Shown here: positions 39,051 through 47,246 of the stretch, one piece after another
How positions within the stretch are numbered: the stretch's first letter is position 1
Layout: each line of letters begins with the position of its first letter
NCBI GenBank assembly: GCA_040756745.1
Contig: JBFLYO010000003.1
Span: 95,246 to 159,245, forward strand
Source of the DNA: JBFLYO01 sp040756745
GTDB lineage: Bacteria > Bacteroidota > Ignavibacteria > UBA10030 > UBA6906
Direction of reading: 5' to 3'
Length of the DNA: 64,000 nt
Notes under the pieces: generated by a model
The model's database searches: none
What the model was told of the DNA's origin: nothing
What the model saw: the letters and a program-made list of their open reading frames with translations, nothing else
Made by a program: the position numbers and the translations under genes

Positions 39051-41663
39051 TCATGCGTTGCGGACTTTCTTCTGCAGGGCGGCGAGCGCCTGCAGCGCTT
39101 CCAATGGTGTCATCCCGTCCACATTGAGTCCGGCGATTTCGCCCCGCAGCGCGTCGTCCTTCACTTCAAACAGCGTCATTTGCACGTCGCCTCCCCGGAC
39201 CGACCGCCGTCTGCCTTTCCCCCGTCCGTCGTGGACGGTAAGCTCGGAGCCTTCGAGGTTCTTGAGAATCTCCTCTGCACGGTCAGTGACGGCGGGTGGG
39301 AGCCCCGCCATCTTTGCAACATGGATGCCGTATGAGTGATCGGCAAAGCCCGGCGTGACCTTGTGCAGGAAGACCACCTTGTCGCCGTACTCTCTGACCT
39401 CCACCTTCACGTTTTTGATCCGGGGGAAGAGGTCGGCCAGCTCGTTCAGTTCGTGGTAGTGCGTTGCGAAGAGCGTCCGCGGTCCGACCCGCTCGTGCAG
39501 GTACTCGGTCAGTGACCAGGCGATGCTGATGCCGTCGAATGTGCTCGTTCCCCGTCCGACTTCATCCAGCAAAACCAGACTGCGCGAAGTGGCGGTGTTG
39601 ACGATCCGGGCGGCTTCGTGCATCTCGACGAGGAACGTGCTCTCCCCCGAGGCGATGTTGTCGCTTGCCCCTACCCGTGTGAAGATACGATCGACAATCC
39701 CGATGGATGCACGCTGAGCAGGCACAAAACTCCCCACCTGTGCCATCAGCACGATAAGCCCCGTCTGGCGAAGGAAACTCGATTTCCCGCTCATGTTCGG
39801 GCCGGTGATGATCAGGATCTGGTCCGACAATGTATCGAGGCGGACGCTGTTGGGAATGTACTTTTCGCCGGGGGGAAGGAGCCGCTCGATCACCGGATGA
39901 CGGCCGTCGGTGATTTCCAGCAGTGTCGAATCGTTGACTTCGGGACAGACATAATCGTACTCGGAGGCGGCAATTGCCAGCGAGCAGAGGCAGTCGAGCG
40001 CGGCCAGATTCCTCCCGTCCGCCTGAAGTGCCGCGGCCTCTTCGGCGATGCGCAGGCGCAGGTCGTTGAACAGCCTGCTCTCGACCTCCAGTATCCGCTC
40101 TTCTGCGTGGAGAACCTTCTCTTCGTACTCTTTGAGCGCCGGCGTAACGTACCGCTCGGCATTGGTCAGGGTCTGCTTCCTGATGTAGTCCGGGGGGACT
40201 TTCTCCCGGTGCGCATTCGTGACTTCAATGTAGTAGCCGAAGACGTTGTTGAATCCCACCTTGAGCGACCCGATCCCGGTTCTCTCTCTCTCGGTTTTCT
40301 GCAGATCGGCGATCCACTGCTTCCCTCCGCGGGCGGCCAGCCGCAAGTCGTCAAGCTCAGCGTTGTAGCCGCTTCGAATCACGCCGCCGTCGGCAAGTGC
40401 TGCCGGCGGGTCGTGTTCAACGGCATCGGCAAGGAGCTTCGTGATTGAGGGGAGGGGGTTCAGGCCGTCGCGGATCTCCAGGAGCATAGGCGCCCTGACC
40501 GACGCGAGCGCGTCCCCCAGTGCGGCGAGGGATTCGAGGATATGGCGGAGGGCAACCACCTCTCGCGGGGTGGCGCGGCCTGTGCAGATTCTGGACGAAA
40601 GCCTCTCGATATCTCCAATACGTGTGAGGACGGAGGTCAGTCCCTCGAGAAGCGTCCCGTTGCCGACCAGCTCTGACACGGCATCGAGCCGCCTGCGAAT
40701 CGGCTCCACCCGGTTGAGTGGATTGCTGATCCAGTGCTTCAGCAAGCGTCCCCCCATGGGCGTCAGCGTTCGGTCAAGCACCCCGAACAGCGTCGCGTCA
40801 GGTGTCCCTGCCATCGATGATGTGATTTCCAGATTGCGCTTCGTCGATGGGTCGAGGACGATATGGTCTCCGACGTCGTACGGCGTAACCGACAGGATGT
40901 GGAGAAGGTTCGACTGCTGCGTCTCCTGCAGGTAGTGCATGACCGCCCCGGCGGCCACAATGCCGTTCCGCATCTCCTCGATCCCGAACCCCTTCAGAGA
41001 CTGCGTCTTGAGGTGCGTGGTCAGCGTTTCGTAGGCATAATCGAATGAGTACACCCAGTCTTCGACCGTGCTGAAGAGGCCGTGGAAGACGTTGGCCACA
41101 ACTTCACGTAGGGCCGGGAGATCCCGTTTCTGCACCAGCAACTCGGCCGGGGAGAGTGCGGCGATCTGCTCCGGGAGCTGGCGGAAGGGAAATTCGCTCA
41201 CGCGGAACTCGGCGGTTGAGACATCAACGAAGGCGAAGCCGACGATCTCATCTGCCACGGCCAGGGCTGTGGGGAGCGCGATCGCGGCGAGGTAATTGTT
41301 CTGCTTCTGTTCGAGGACCTTGTCGGAGTAAGCGACGCCCGGTGTGACCACTTCGATAACCTCGCGTTTGACGATCCCTTTGGCGAACCGGGGATCCTCC
41401 ATCTGTTCGCACACGGCGACGCGGTAGCCCGCCTTCAGGAGCTTCGGAAGGTAGGCGTCAAGGGCGTGGTGGGGAAAACCGGCGAGCGGCACTTCTCCTG
41501 CGGCGCCGTTGCCGCGGCGCGTGAGGGTGATGCCGAGGACGCGTGAGGTGATCTTCGCATCCTCGTCAAAGGTCTCGAAGAAGTCCCCCATCCGGAAAAG
41601 CAGCACCGTGCCGGGATACTTCGCCTTCACCTTGGCGTACTGCGCCATCAGGGGAGTGGACAT
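39051..41663 (-). CDS. mutS: DNA mismatch repair protein MutS
   Basis: An 870-residue protein of full length. It starts STPLMAQYAKVKAKYPGTVLLFRMGDFFE; the residues FRMGDFFE correspond to the mismatch-reading N-terminal domain, though the Phe-x-Glu wedge is not obvious here. Core signatures are FGYYIEVTNAH, Walker A TGPNMSGKSSFLRQ, and LLDEVGRGTSTFDGISIAW with ATHYHELNEL after it. The C-terminal helix-turn-helix dimer motif is GIHVAKMAGLPP. It detects mismatches and recruits MutL, which is not in the window. The codon track is uninterrupted. Confidence 0.96.
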   Translation of the reverse strand: MSTPLMAQYAKVKAKYPGTVLLFRMGDFFETFDEDAKITSRVLGITLTRRGNGAAGEVPLAGFPHHALDAYLPKLLKAGYRVAVCEQMEDPRFAKGIVKREVIEVVTPGVAYSDKVLEQKQNNYLAAIALPTALAVADEIVGFAFVDVSTAEFRVSEFPFRQLPEQIAALSPAELLVQKRDLPALREVVANVFHGLFSTVEDWVYSFDYAYETLTTHLKTQSLKGFGIEEMRNGIVAAGAVMHYLQETQQSNLLHILSVTPYDVGDHIVLDPSTKRNLEITSSMAGTPDATLFGVLDRTLTPMGGRLLKHWISNPLNRVEPIRRRLDAVSELVGNGTLLEGLTSVLTRIGDIERLSSRICTGRATPREVVALRHILESLAALGDALASVRAPMLLEIRDGLNPLPSITKLLADAVEHDPPAALADGGVIRSGYNAELDDLRLAARGGKQWIADLQKTERERTGIGSLKVGFNNVFGYYIEVTNAHREKVPPDYIRKQTLTNAERYVTPALKEYEEKVLHAEERILEVESRLFNDLRLRIAEEAAALQADGRNLAALDCLCSLAIAASEYDYVCPEVNDSTLLEITDGRHPVIERLLPPGEKYIPNSVRLDTLSDQILIITGPNMSGKSSFLRQTGLIVLMAQVGSFVPAQRASIGIVDRIFTRVGASDNIASGESTFLVEMHEAARIVNTATSRSLVLLDEVGRGTSTFDGISIAWSLTEYLHERVGPRTLFATHYHELNELADLFPRIKNVKVEVREYGDKVVFLHKVTPGFADHSYGIHVAKMAGLPPAVTDRAEEILKNLEGSELTVHDGRGKGRRRSVRGGDVQMTLFEVKDDALRGEIAGLNVDGMTPLEALQALAALQKKVRNA

Positions 41664-41704
41664 GAGGAAAGTAACGTAAAATGGGGGGGAAAATCAACGA
41701 AACG

Positions 41705-41737
41705 AAAAAGGGGAGAGCGACATATCGCTCTCCCCTT
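41705..41737 (-). terminator. Rho-independent terminator of the pseudopilin-like operon
   Basis: A 13-bp perfect stem (41708-41720 with 41725-41737, four-base loop) is followed on the minus strand by TTTTT-type sequence from AAAAA at 41705-41709. It stands about 20 bases beyond the stop at 41760 and just upstream of mutS. Confidence 0.85.
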
Positions 41738-41759
41738 GCATCAGGAATCGGAGTCGAAG

Positions 41760-43088
41760 CTATTCGAATTCCATGATCCGGTAGCTCTCCCACCAGTTCA
41801 AGATCGCATAGGTCTTCCGGAGGAACCCGGGGTACGAGGGCGGCCGGAAGCCAAGGTCGGCAAGCCGGTCATCGTAGCGGTAGCGCTTGAGAAAGCCATG
41901 CTGAATCGATGCCATGCCGGAAAACGTCCCAACGGGTCCGCGGATGTTTTGTACGATGGAGCCGAGAACTTTGAGCAGTCCGTTTTTCGGCCTCCCTGAA
42001 TAGTTCTCTGCCCCAAAAGACCCGGTTCGTGCGAATATGCTTGCATGGATCTCCCGATCGGCGCCGGCCGGCATGTTGTCGGCGACGAGGATATTGTTGT
42101 TTGCAACGAGTCCGAGCACGTCGTCGCTTGTGGTGAACCGCGGGTTTCTCTCGTACAGAATGTCGCCCTGGATGTAGATATGATTGGTGATTGCCGCCGG
42201 CGTGCTGTACGAAGCAATCGTCAGCTTGCCATCGAGCGTTCCCTGCACATTCACCCTTCCAGTGCCCTGGAGGACGCCATTGAATCCGGGATCAGAGAGA
42301 TTGATCGAGTCGATGATCGGGCCAGTTTGCGTAGCCCTGATATAGGCCTTTCCATCACCACTGACTGAGGGGTCCTTGCCATCAAGCGTCACCCAGATAT
42401 CGCTGGTGTATTTTCTCCCGCCAGAGACAGCAGCGCCAGCAATGCCCGAAAGATCCATCGGGTAATCGATTCGCGCGACCCCCGTCTCGGGCTGAGGGGG
42501 ATTAATGAATATCGCCTTGTTGGTGTATCCCCCTTTTGATTTGCCGAGGGGGGGGATGAATCCCTTGGCAGTTGTAACCTTGGCGAGGAACACCGGACTG
42601 CCGCTCACCGTCAGGTTGTCATTGGAGTGGAGGCGCCCCCAGACCGAGTCCCCGGTGATCCAGAATACGCCGTTTTCAACGTTTGTCATCCAGGCGAAGA
42701 GCGAGAAGCTGTTACTCGTCTGGGTCGACAGGATGACCTCGATGGTGTCGCGATAGGTCGTGCCGTTGACGGCGTAGGTCGATACGCTCCGCATCATCTT
42801 ACCCTGCGGGATCTTGTATGCGTACGCGGTGAACGAACCCTGCAGCGGCCCGCTGTCGAACGACTGTGTCACCGACTCTGTTCCGGTGGAACCCCAGGTG
42901 GTGTCGCGGTAGAACTTTGCCAGCCCCACGTTTGCGCCGGCGAGCGCAAGGTTGTGGGATGCGGTCATGGCGTTGTAGGTCGACATGTTGCCGACCGCGC
43001 GCGTGCCTGCGGTGTTCAGATTCAGGACGGTGTATCCCATCAGGAAACTGAATCCGAGGACGAATATGATTGCTGCCTTGCCTCCCAT
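41760..43088 (-). CDS. PilX-like / DUF4900-like surface protein of a pseudopilin-type cluster
   Basis: A 442-residue protein with an N-terminal hydrophobic helix (AAIIFVLGFSFLMGYTVLNLN) and no cleavable signal. Then comes a helical stalk with Ala-rich YNAMTASHNLALAGANVGLA, as in PilX-type minor pilins. A long beta-rich region follows, containing VWGRLHSNDNLTVSGSPVF, which resembles the DUF4900 repeat found next to minor pilins. The classical prepilin motif GFxxxE is absent. With the two genes upstream it forms a leftward three-gene set. Role: probable tip or minor component of a type IV pilus or type II-like apparatus. Confidence 0.6.
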   Translation of the reverse strand: MGGKAAIIFVLGFSFLMGYTVLNLNTAGTRAVGNMSTYNAMTASHNLALAGANVGLAKFYRDTTWGSTGTESVTQSFDSGPLQGSFTAYAYKIPQGKMMRSVSTYAVNGTTYRDTIEVILSTQTSNSFSLFAWMTNVENGVFWITGDSVWGRLHSNDNLTVSGSPVFLAKVTTAKGFIPPLGKSKGGYTNKAIFINPPQPETGVARIDYPMDLSGIAGAAVSGGRKYTSDIWVTLDGKDPSVSGDGKAYIRATQTGPIIDSINLSDPGFNGVLQGTGRVNVQGTLDGKLTIASYSTPAAITNHIYIQGDILYERNPRFTTSDDVLGLVANNNILVADNMPAGADREIHASIFARTGSFGAENYSGRPKNGLLKVLGSIVQNIRGPVGTFSGMASIQHGFLKRYRYDDRLADLGFRPPSYPGFLRKTYAILNWWESYRIMEFE

Positions 43089-43116
43089 GGCGATCTCTCC
43101 TCAGCGAAGGGTGGTG

Positions 43117-43743
43117 TTAGCGACGAAAATTCTGCGACGCCAGCCGCGTTTGCTGCCAGTACGACGTCGAGTACAGGGCATTCCGCTCCCCCGGGGCGAC
43201 CATCCCCTGCGGCCGATAAAGGGCGTACGGGTTCTGAACTTCCATTGAAAGCTCGATCTCCTTGATGCGAGCCAGATCCGACCCCAGGACCGGGGTCAAC
43301 AGCGTATCGTTCGTGGCGGTCAGGTAACGGAGGTGGAAATAGGTGACGACGCCGACGTTTGACTGCTCCGTGAGCAGGCCGGGCGATTTCACTGTCCGGC
43401 GGATGTACCGGTCCATCTCGTTCTGCGTGTGCGACAGGTCGCTGATCGGTCCCATATCGTACGAGACGGTGTCGATGTTTCCGTTTCTGTTGGCGTCCAT
43501 CAGGAACGTGACGGAGCTGTCCCCTGCCGCGAGCACCGTCTGCGATCCCGGCGGCAGACCGTACCCCATGTTGCGGATCTCACCCTCGATATACTGTACC
43601 TGGGTGATCAGCATTTCCTGCACGAGGACGTCTCCCTGAAATGTCGAGGAGTTTTCGTACACCAGGTCCTGCGCGCGCAGAATGTTCAGGAGGAGCATGC
43701 CTCCCATGATCATCGAAAAGATTACATCGAGCAGTACTGACAT
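43117..43743 (-). CDS. PilW-like pseudopilin-type protein
   Basis: A 208-residue protein. Its N-terminal helix (SVLLDVIFSMIMGGMLLLNIL) runs into a helical stalk (VLVQEMLITQVQYIEGEIRNMGYGLP). In PilW-type minor pilins the same sequence order precedes a beta head, and here TVLAAGDSSVTFLMDANRNGNIDTVSY (as successive strands) is typical. A GxxxxE prepilin peptidase site cannot be placed. It lies 15 bases after the 173-residue gene and 28 before the 442-residue gene. Confidence 0.6.
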   Translation of the reverse strand: MSVLLDVIFSMIMGGMLLLNILRAQDLVYENSSTFQGDVLVQEMLITQVQYIEGEIRNMGYGLPPGSQTVLAAGDSSVTFLMDANRNGNIDTVSYDMGPISDLSHTQNEMDRYIRRTVKSPGLLTEQSNVGVVTYFHLRYLTATNDTLLTPVLGSDLARIKEIELSMEVQNPYALYRPQGMVAPGERNALYSTSYWQQTRLASQNFRR

Positions 43744-43758
43744 GGCCGGTGCTCCTGG

Positions 43759-44280
43759 TTAGTCGAAATGGAAGTAACCCATGACGAGCGACGTGTTGAG
43801 CGTGTCGATGATTTCGTCGTGCGCTGCAGGCGGGAAGACACGCCAGGTTTTCATGTCGAGCCGCTTGATGTACGAGCGGAGGAAAACGATGCTGCTGAGG
43901 TTGAGCTCATCGACGTAGGAAACTCTGAACTCGGTACGGTACCTGCGCCCCGATCCCCCTGCCGTCTTTTCATCGACGAAGCCATTCAGGTCGTCGAAGT
44001 CGTTGTAGTTCGCCATGCTGTCCTCTCCCGCTTCCGGTCCGCAGGGATAGGTAAAGAAGAGAGGAGATGTCAGGCCGACATCGGAGGTGTCGGTCACCTG
44101 GTCGAAGGCCAGGCCGTTGGCGATCTCGCAGTATGACGTCGCGATCGTCGTGGCGAGGATGCCATCCTGTCCGCTCGAGATGTCGCTCCCCACGTTGCCG
44201 AGGGAGTTGTACAATCCCTGAAGGATCGTCGTCAGGAGGACAAAGGCTCCAATCGTCAGTATCGTCTGTCCGGTTGACAT
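43759..44280 (-). CDS. PilV-like pseudopilin-type protein
   Basis: A 173-residue protein starting MSTGQTILTIGAFVLLTTILQGLYN, a single N-terminal membrane helix, then a helical stalk and a beta-rich head with two Cys. GIGAFV-like text near the start does not fit a normal prepilin cleavage site. A strong AGGAG precedes the ATG. It is the first gene of the three-gene pseudopilin-like run. Confidence 0.55.
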   Translation of the reverse strand: MSTGQTILTIGAFVLLTTILQGLYNSLGNVGSDISSGQDGILATTIATSYCEIANGLAFDQVTDTSDVGLTSPLFFTYPCGPEAGEDSMANYNDFDDLNGFVDEKTAGGSGRRYRTEFRVSYVDELNLSSIVFLRSYIKRLDMKTWRVFPPAAHDEIIDTLNTSLVMGYFHFD

Positions 44281-44644
44281 TCAGATTCTCCTCTCGCGTT
44301 GATCACTGATCGCCGTTTGCATCTGCCTGAACATGACCTGCGCACGTTCCACCATCATATTATATATATATTGCAGTGGGCGCCGTGATTGAAAACACAT
44401 CGTGACGGCCGAATCATGTGATATGATCACACCCATGACTATGTGGCCAAAACGGTGCCAGAGCGGAGTGGAAAAAACGGCGACTGCGAGCAGAAACTGA
44501 CGAAGCTTCGGGTACCATGTGTGGACATAAGGGAAGAGGAGAGAGAAGAGAGAAGAGAGGAGAGAAGATAGTTATGAGGGGTGCAGGGGCAGAATATATT
44601 CTGCACTCAGAGGGTTCAATGGGGGGCGGTGAATAATGTAGAAT
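44281..44644. other. Gene-free region upstream of the pseudopilin-like operon
   Basis: This gap has an AT-rich TATATATATA patch (about 44349-44362) suited to a leftward promoter, the TGTGAT/ATCACA palindrome at 44417-44431 and a purine-rich AGAGAAGAGAGAAG repeat tract (about 44530-44572). No reading frame with coding character was seen. Confidence 0.5.
44417..44431. promoter_or_regulatory. CRP/FNR-like palindrome
   Basis: TGTGAT-ATG-ATCACA is a perfect inverted repeat with arms identical to the CRP consensus but a spacer of three rather than four bases. It lies 137 bases upstream of the first pseudopilin-like gene. Whether a regulator binds is unknown. Confidence 0.3.
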
Positions 44645-46480
44645 TCAGCCCTGAAGGATCATAAAGATCCCTTCAATTTTGCCCATGGGGGCGGAGAGCT
44701 GGACGCCGGCGACGTCATGCCGCACCTGGTCGTAGGTCTCGCGGGCGATCCTGACCCCCTCGGCGAACCCCTCCTCTTTGGTCGTGGTCTTCCGCATCCG
44801 CTCCATGATTTCGGGCGGGACACTCGCACCGGGCACCTCGTTGTTCATGAACTCCGCGTTCCGGTACGAGATGAGCGGCCAGATGCCGCACAGGAGCGGG
44901 ATGGTGACGTGGCTGATCCTCCTCATGAATTTTTCCAGAATCCGGAGATCAAAGACCGGTTGCGTAATAATGTATTCCGCCCCCGCCTCGATCTTCCAGT
45001 CCAGCCGCCGCAGCTCCTCGTCGAGATTAATTGCGCCCGGGTTTACGCCCACGCCGATGTGGAACCCCGTTGGCTCACCGATCGGGTTTCCCGCCAGGTC
45101 GAGCCCGTGATTGAGCCGCTTGATCACGTTCGTCAGACCGATTGCGTCGACATCGAAGACCGCCGTGGCATTCGGATAATTCCCCAGTTTGGGAGGATCA
45201 CCCGTGATTGCCAGCACGTTCCGGATGCCGAGCGCCCATGCCCCGAGGAGGTCGGACTGCATGCCGATCACGTTCCGGTCGCGGCAGGCGAAATGCAGCA
45301 CTGTTTCGATGCCCACATCACGCTGGATGATTGCTGCCATGGCCAAAGCGGACATGCGCGCCGAAGCCCTCGGCCCGTCCGGGATATTGATCGCATCGAT
45401 GCCGAAATGGTGGAGACTGCGCGCCTTCGTGACCTCTCGTGAGGGCGACACCCCTTTCGGGGAGACGAGCTCAACCAGCGTGACGAATTCTTTCCTCTCG
45501 AGCTTGTTGGCCAGGCGGGATTTTTCGGTGCGAGCATACGGCCGCACCGTTTCCGGCGCCGTGACGGCAAGCGATGCCGCGCCTGCGTCCATCCGCTTGG
45601 CCGGTTGCAGCGCACGCACAGCCCTCCGGATTGCCCGAATATGGTCCGGGTTCGTGCCGCAGCACCCGCCGACGATTGCCGCGCCTGTCTGGATGAACCG
45701 CTTTGCGTACTCCGCCATGTACTCGGGGGAAGTCATGTAGATATTGCGTCCGCCGATGTTCTGCGGCAGGCCGGCGTTTGGCTGGACGGAAATCGGAAGG
45801 GGAGTCAACGTCTTGAGCGTCTCCAGGGCGTCCAGCATGGCCTTCGGCCCCACAGAACAATTCAGTCCGACGATATCGACGTTTGCATCTCTCACCCCCG
45901 CGATGAAATTCTCCAGCGTCGCCCCGCTCAGCAGATTGCCGTCGTCGTTGATCGTGACCTGAGCGATCAGGGGGATCTCATCATTGAGCTCCCTCACGGC
46001 CCGGATCGCCTGCTGAAGTTCTGCGACGAGCATGAAGGTCTCGAGCACAATCAGGTTCACGCCGCCGTCAAGGAGGCCCCTGATTTGTTCCGCAAATGCC
46101 TCTTTTGCCTCGTCATACGAGATCTTCCCGAGGGGCTCGATCTGCACTCCTAGCGGTCCGACCGAGCCGGCGACCAGTGTCGTGTCGCGAGCCACCTCGC
46201 GGGCGAGCTCCGCTCCCCGCCGGTTGATCTCATACACCTTCCGCTCAAGGCCGTGGGGAGCGAGCTTGAACCGGTTGGCGCCGAACGTGTTGGTTTCGAT
46301 CACATCGGCTCCGGCGCCGATGTAGTCGCGATGGACCTCGCGAACGATATCAGGATTGATCAGATTGAGCTCATCAAAGCAGGTGTTGATGAAGATCCCC
46401 TTTTCGTACAGATACGTGCCGGTGCCGCCGTCGAAGACGACGACCTCGTTGTTCTGCACCCGATCGCGTATGTCCTTCAT
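44645..46480 (-). CDS. Bifunctional homocysteine S-methyltransferase / 5,10-methylenetetrahydrofolate reductase
   Basis: A 611-residue protein from the ATG at 46480 (MKDIRDRVQN); an upstream extension to 46615 lacks domain character. The N-terminal half is a homocysteine methyltransferase barrel with zinc ligands Cys208 (GLNCSVGP) and Cys273/Cys274 (GGCCGTNP). The C-terminal half (about 320-611) is a MTHFR barrel, with LVELVSPKG and NVLAITGDPP as flavin and folate landmarks. No cobalamin domain is present, as in the YitJ type. It makes methyl-THF and can transfer methyl groups to homocysteine, for methionine supply. Confidence 0.92.
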   Translation of the reverse strand: MKDIRDRVQNNEVVVFDGGTGTYLYEKGIFINTCFDELNLINPDIVREVHRDYIGAGADVIETNTFGANRFKLAPHGLERKVYEINRRGAELAREVARDTTLVAGSVGPLGVQIEPLGKISYDEAKEAFAEQIRGLLDGGVNLIVLETFMLVAELQQAIRAVRELNDEIPLIAQVTINDDGNLLSGATLENFIAGVRDANVDIVGLNCSVGPKAMLDALETLKTLTPLPISVQPNAGLPQNIGGRNIYMTSPEYMAEYAKRFIQTGAAIVGGCCGTNPDHIRAIRRAVRALQPAKRMDAGAASLAVTAPETVRPYARTEKSRLANKLERKEFVTLVELVSPKGVSPSREVTKARSLHHFGIDAINIPDGPRASARMSALAMAAIIQRDVGIETVLHFACRDRNVIGMQSDLLGAWALGIRNVLAITGDPPKLGNYPNATAVFDVDAIGLTNVIKRLNHGLDLAGNPIGEPTGFHIGVGVNPGAINLDEELRRLDWKIEAGAEYIITQPVFDLRILEKFMRRISHVTIPLLCGIWPLISYRNAEFMNNEVPGASVPPEIMERMRKTTTKEEGFAEGVRIARETYDQVRHDVAGVQLSAPMGKIEGIFMILQG

Positions 46481-46641
46481 GGCTCTGACGCTTCCCTGTG
46501 TAGTTCCGCGCTTACAGTATACGAAGATTTCCCGATTCGGCCAACCGGGGCGTCCTTGATTCTTCTGCCTGTTTTGTCTACCATGGAGAACTCGAATTCG
46601 ATCATTGTCTGCCACCCCGTCTGTAATTCCTTCCGGAAGGA

Positions 46642-47187
46642 ATGCATTCGCACACTCCGACCAATGGTGATGGCCGTCCGCCGGGGCATCCCTGGCTCTG
46701 GATCGGCATCACGGGGCTTGCCGCCCTCATGATCGTTGGTTTCTCGGCCTTTGTGATCGGATTAATGGGGACGATTGAACGTCAAGACCGGCAGCTTCGT
46801 ATGCTGCTGGACTCGGCCGGGGTGGCCGTGAGTGGACCGGCAGGGGGTGAAGGAGCCGCAGGTCGGACGGCTATCGAGTTTCTGTCCGACCCCGAGGTCG
46901 AAATGGTGCGCCCCGCACTCCCGGATCACGATGTACCGGTCAGGGCTGTCGTGTTGCTGGTGCGCGAACGGGGAAAAGGAGCATTGATACTGTCTGGTTT
47001 TCGAAGAGGCGCAACCGGTTCGGTAGCCATTCGTATCCAGAATGATGGGATGGACCGGTCTCTCGGGATATTCGCCGTTCCGGACAGCGCGGTGCGCCTG
47101 TACAGCTTCAACTTTCCCCTGCGAAGCAAAGGCACGCTGGTGGTCAGGTTTTTAAGAGCGGCGGCCGACAGCGCACACGGAGAATGA
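46642..47187 (+). CDS. Single-pass membrane protein resembling the RskA anti-sigma C-terminal domain
   Basis: A 181-residue protein with a cytoplasmic tail of about 18 residues, one helix (WLWIGITGLAALMIVGFSAFV) and a short coiled segment. The extracytoplasmic beta-rich part (IEFLSDPEVEMVRPALPDHD ... GALILSGF ... SLGIFAVP) recalls the C-terminal domain of anti-sigma-K factors. No zinc-binding anti-sigma domain and no adjacent sigma gene exist, so this may be an orphan sensor. It is divergent from the methionine gene and 59 bases before pepF. Confidence 0.5.
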   Translation: MHSHTPTNGDGRPPGHPWLWIGITGLAALMIVGFSAFVIGLMGTIERQDRQLRMLLDSAGVAVSGPAGGEGAAGRTAIEFLSDPEVEMVRPALPDHDVPVRAVVLLVRERGKGALILSGFRRGATGSVAIRIQNDGMDRSLGIFAVPDSAVRLYSFNFPLRSKGTLVVRFLRAAADSAHGE

Positions 47188-47246
47188 CAGCGTGAGACAC
47201 GATTCCGTCCACTGTGGAGAATCACACACCTATGACAGGAGACCCG

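Noticed and set aside
44349..44362. TATATATATA patch as a replication-origin element
   Set aside because: No DnaA boxes, dnaA or dnaN nearby; promoter-type AT richness is enough to explain it.
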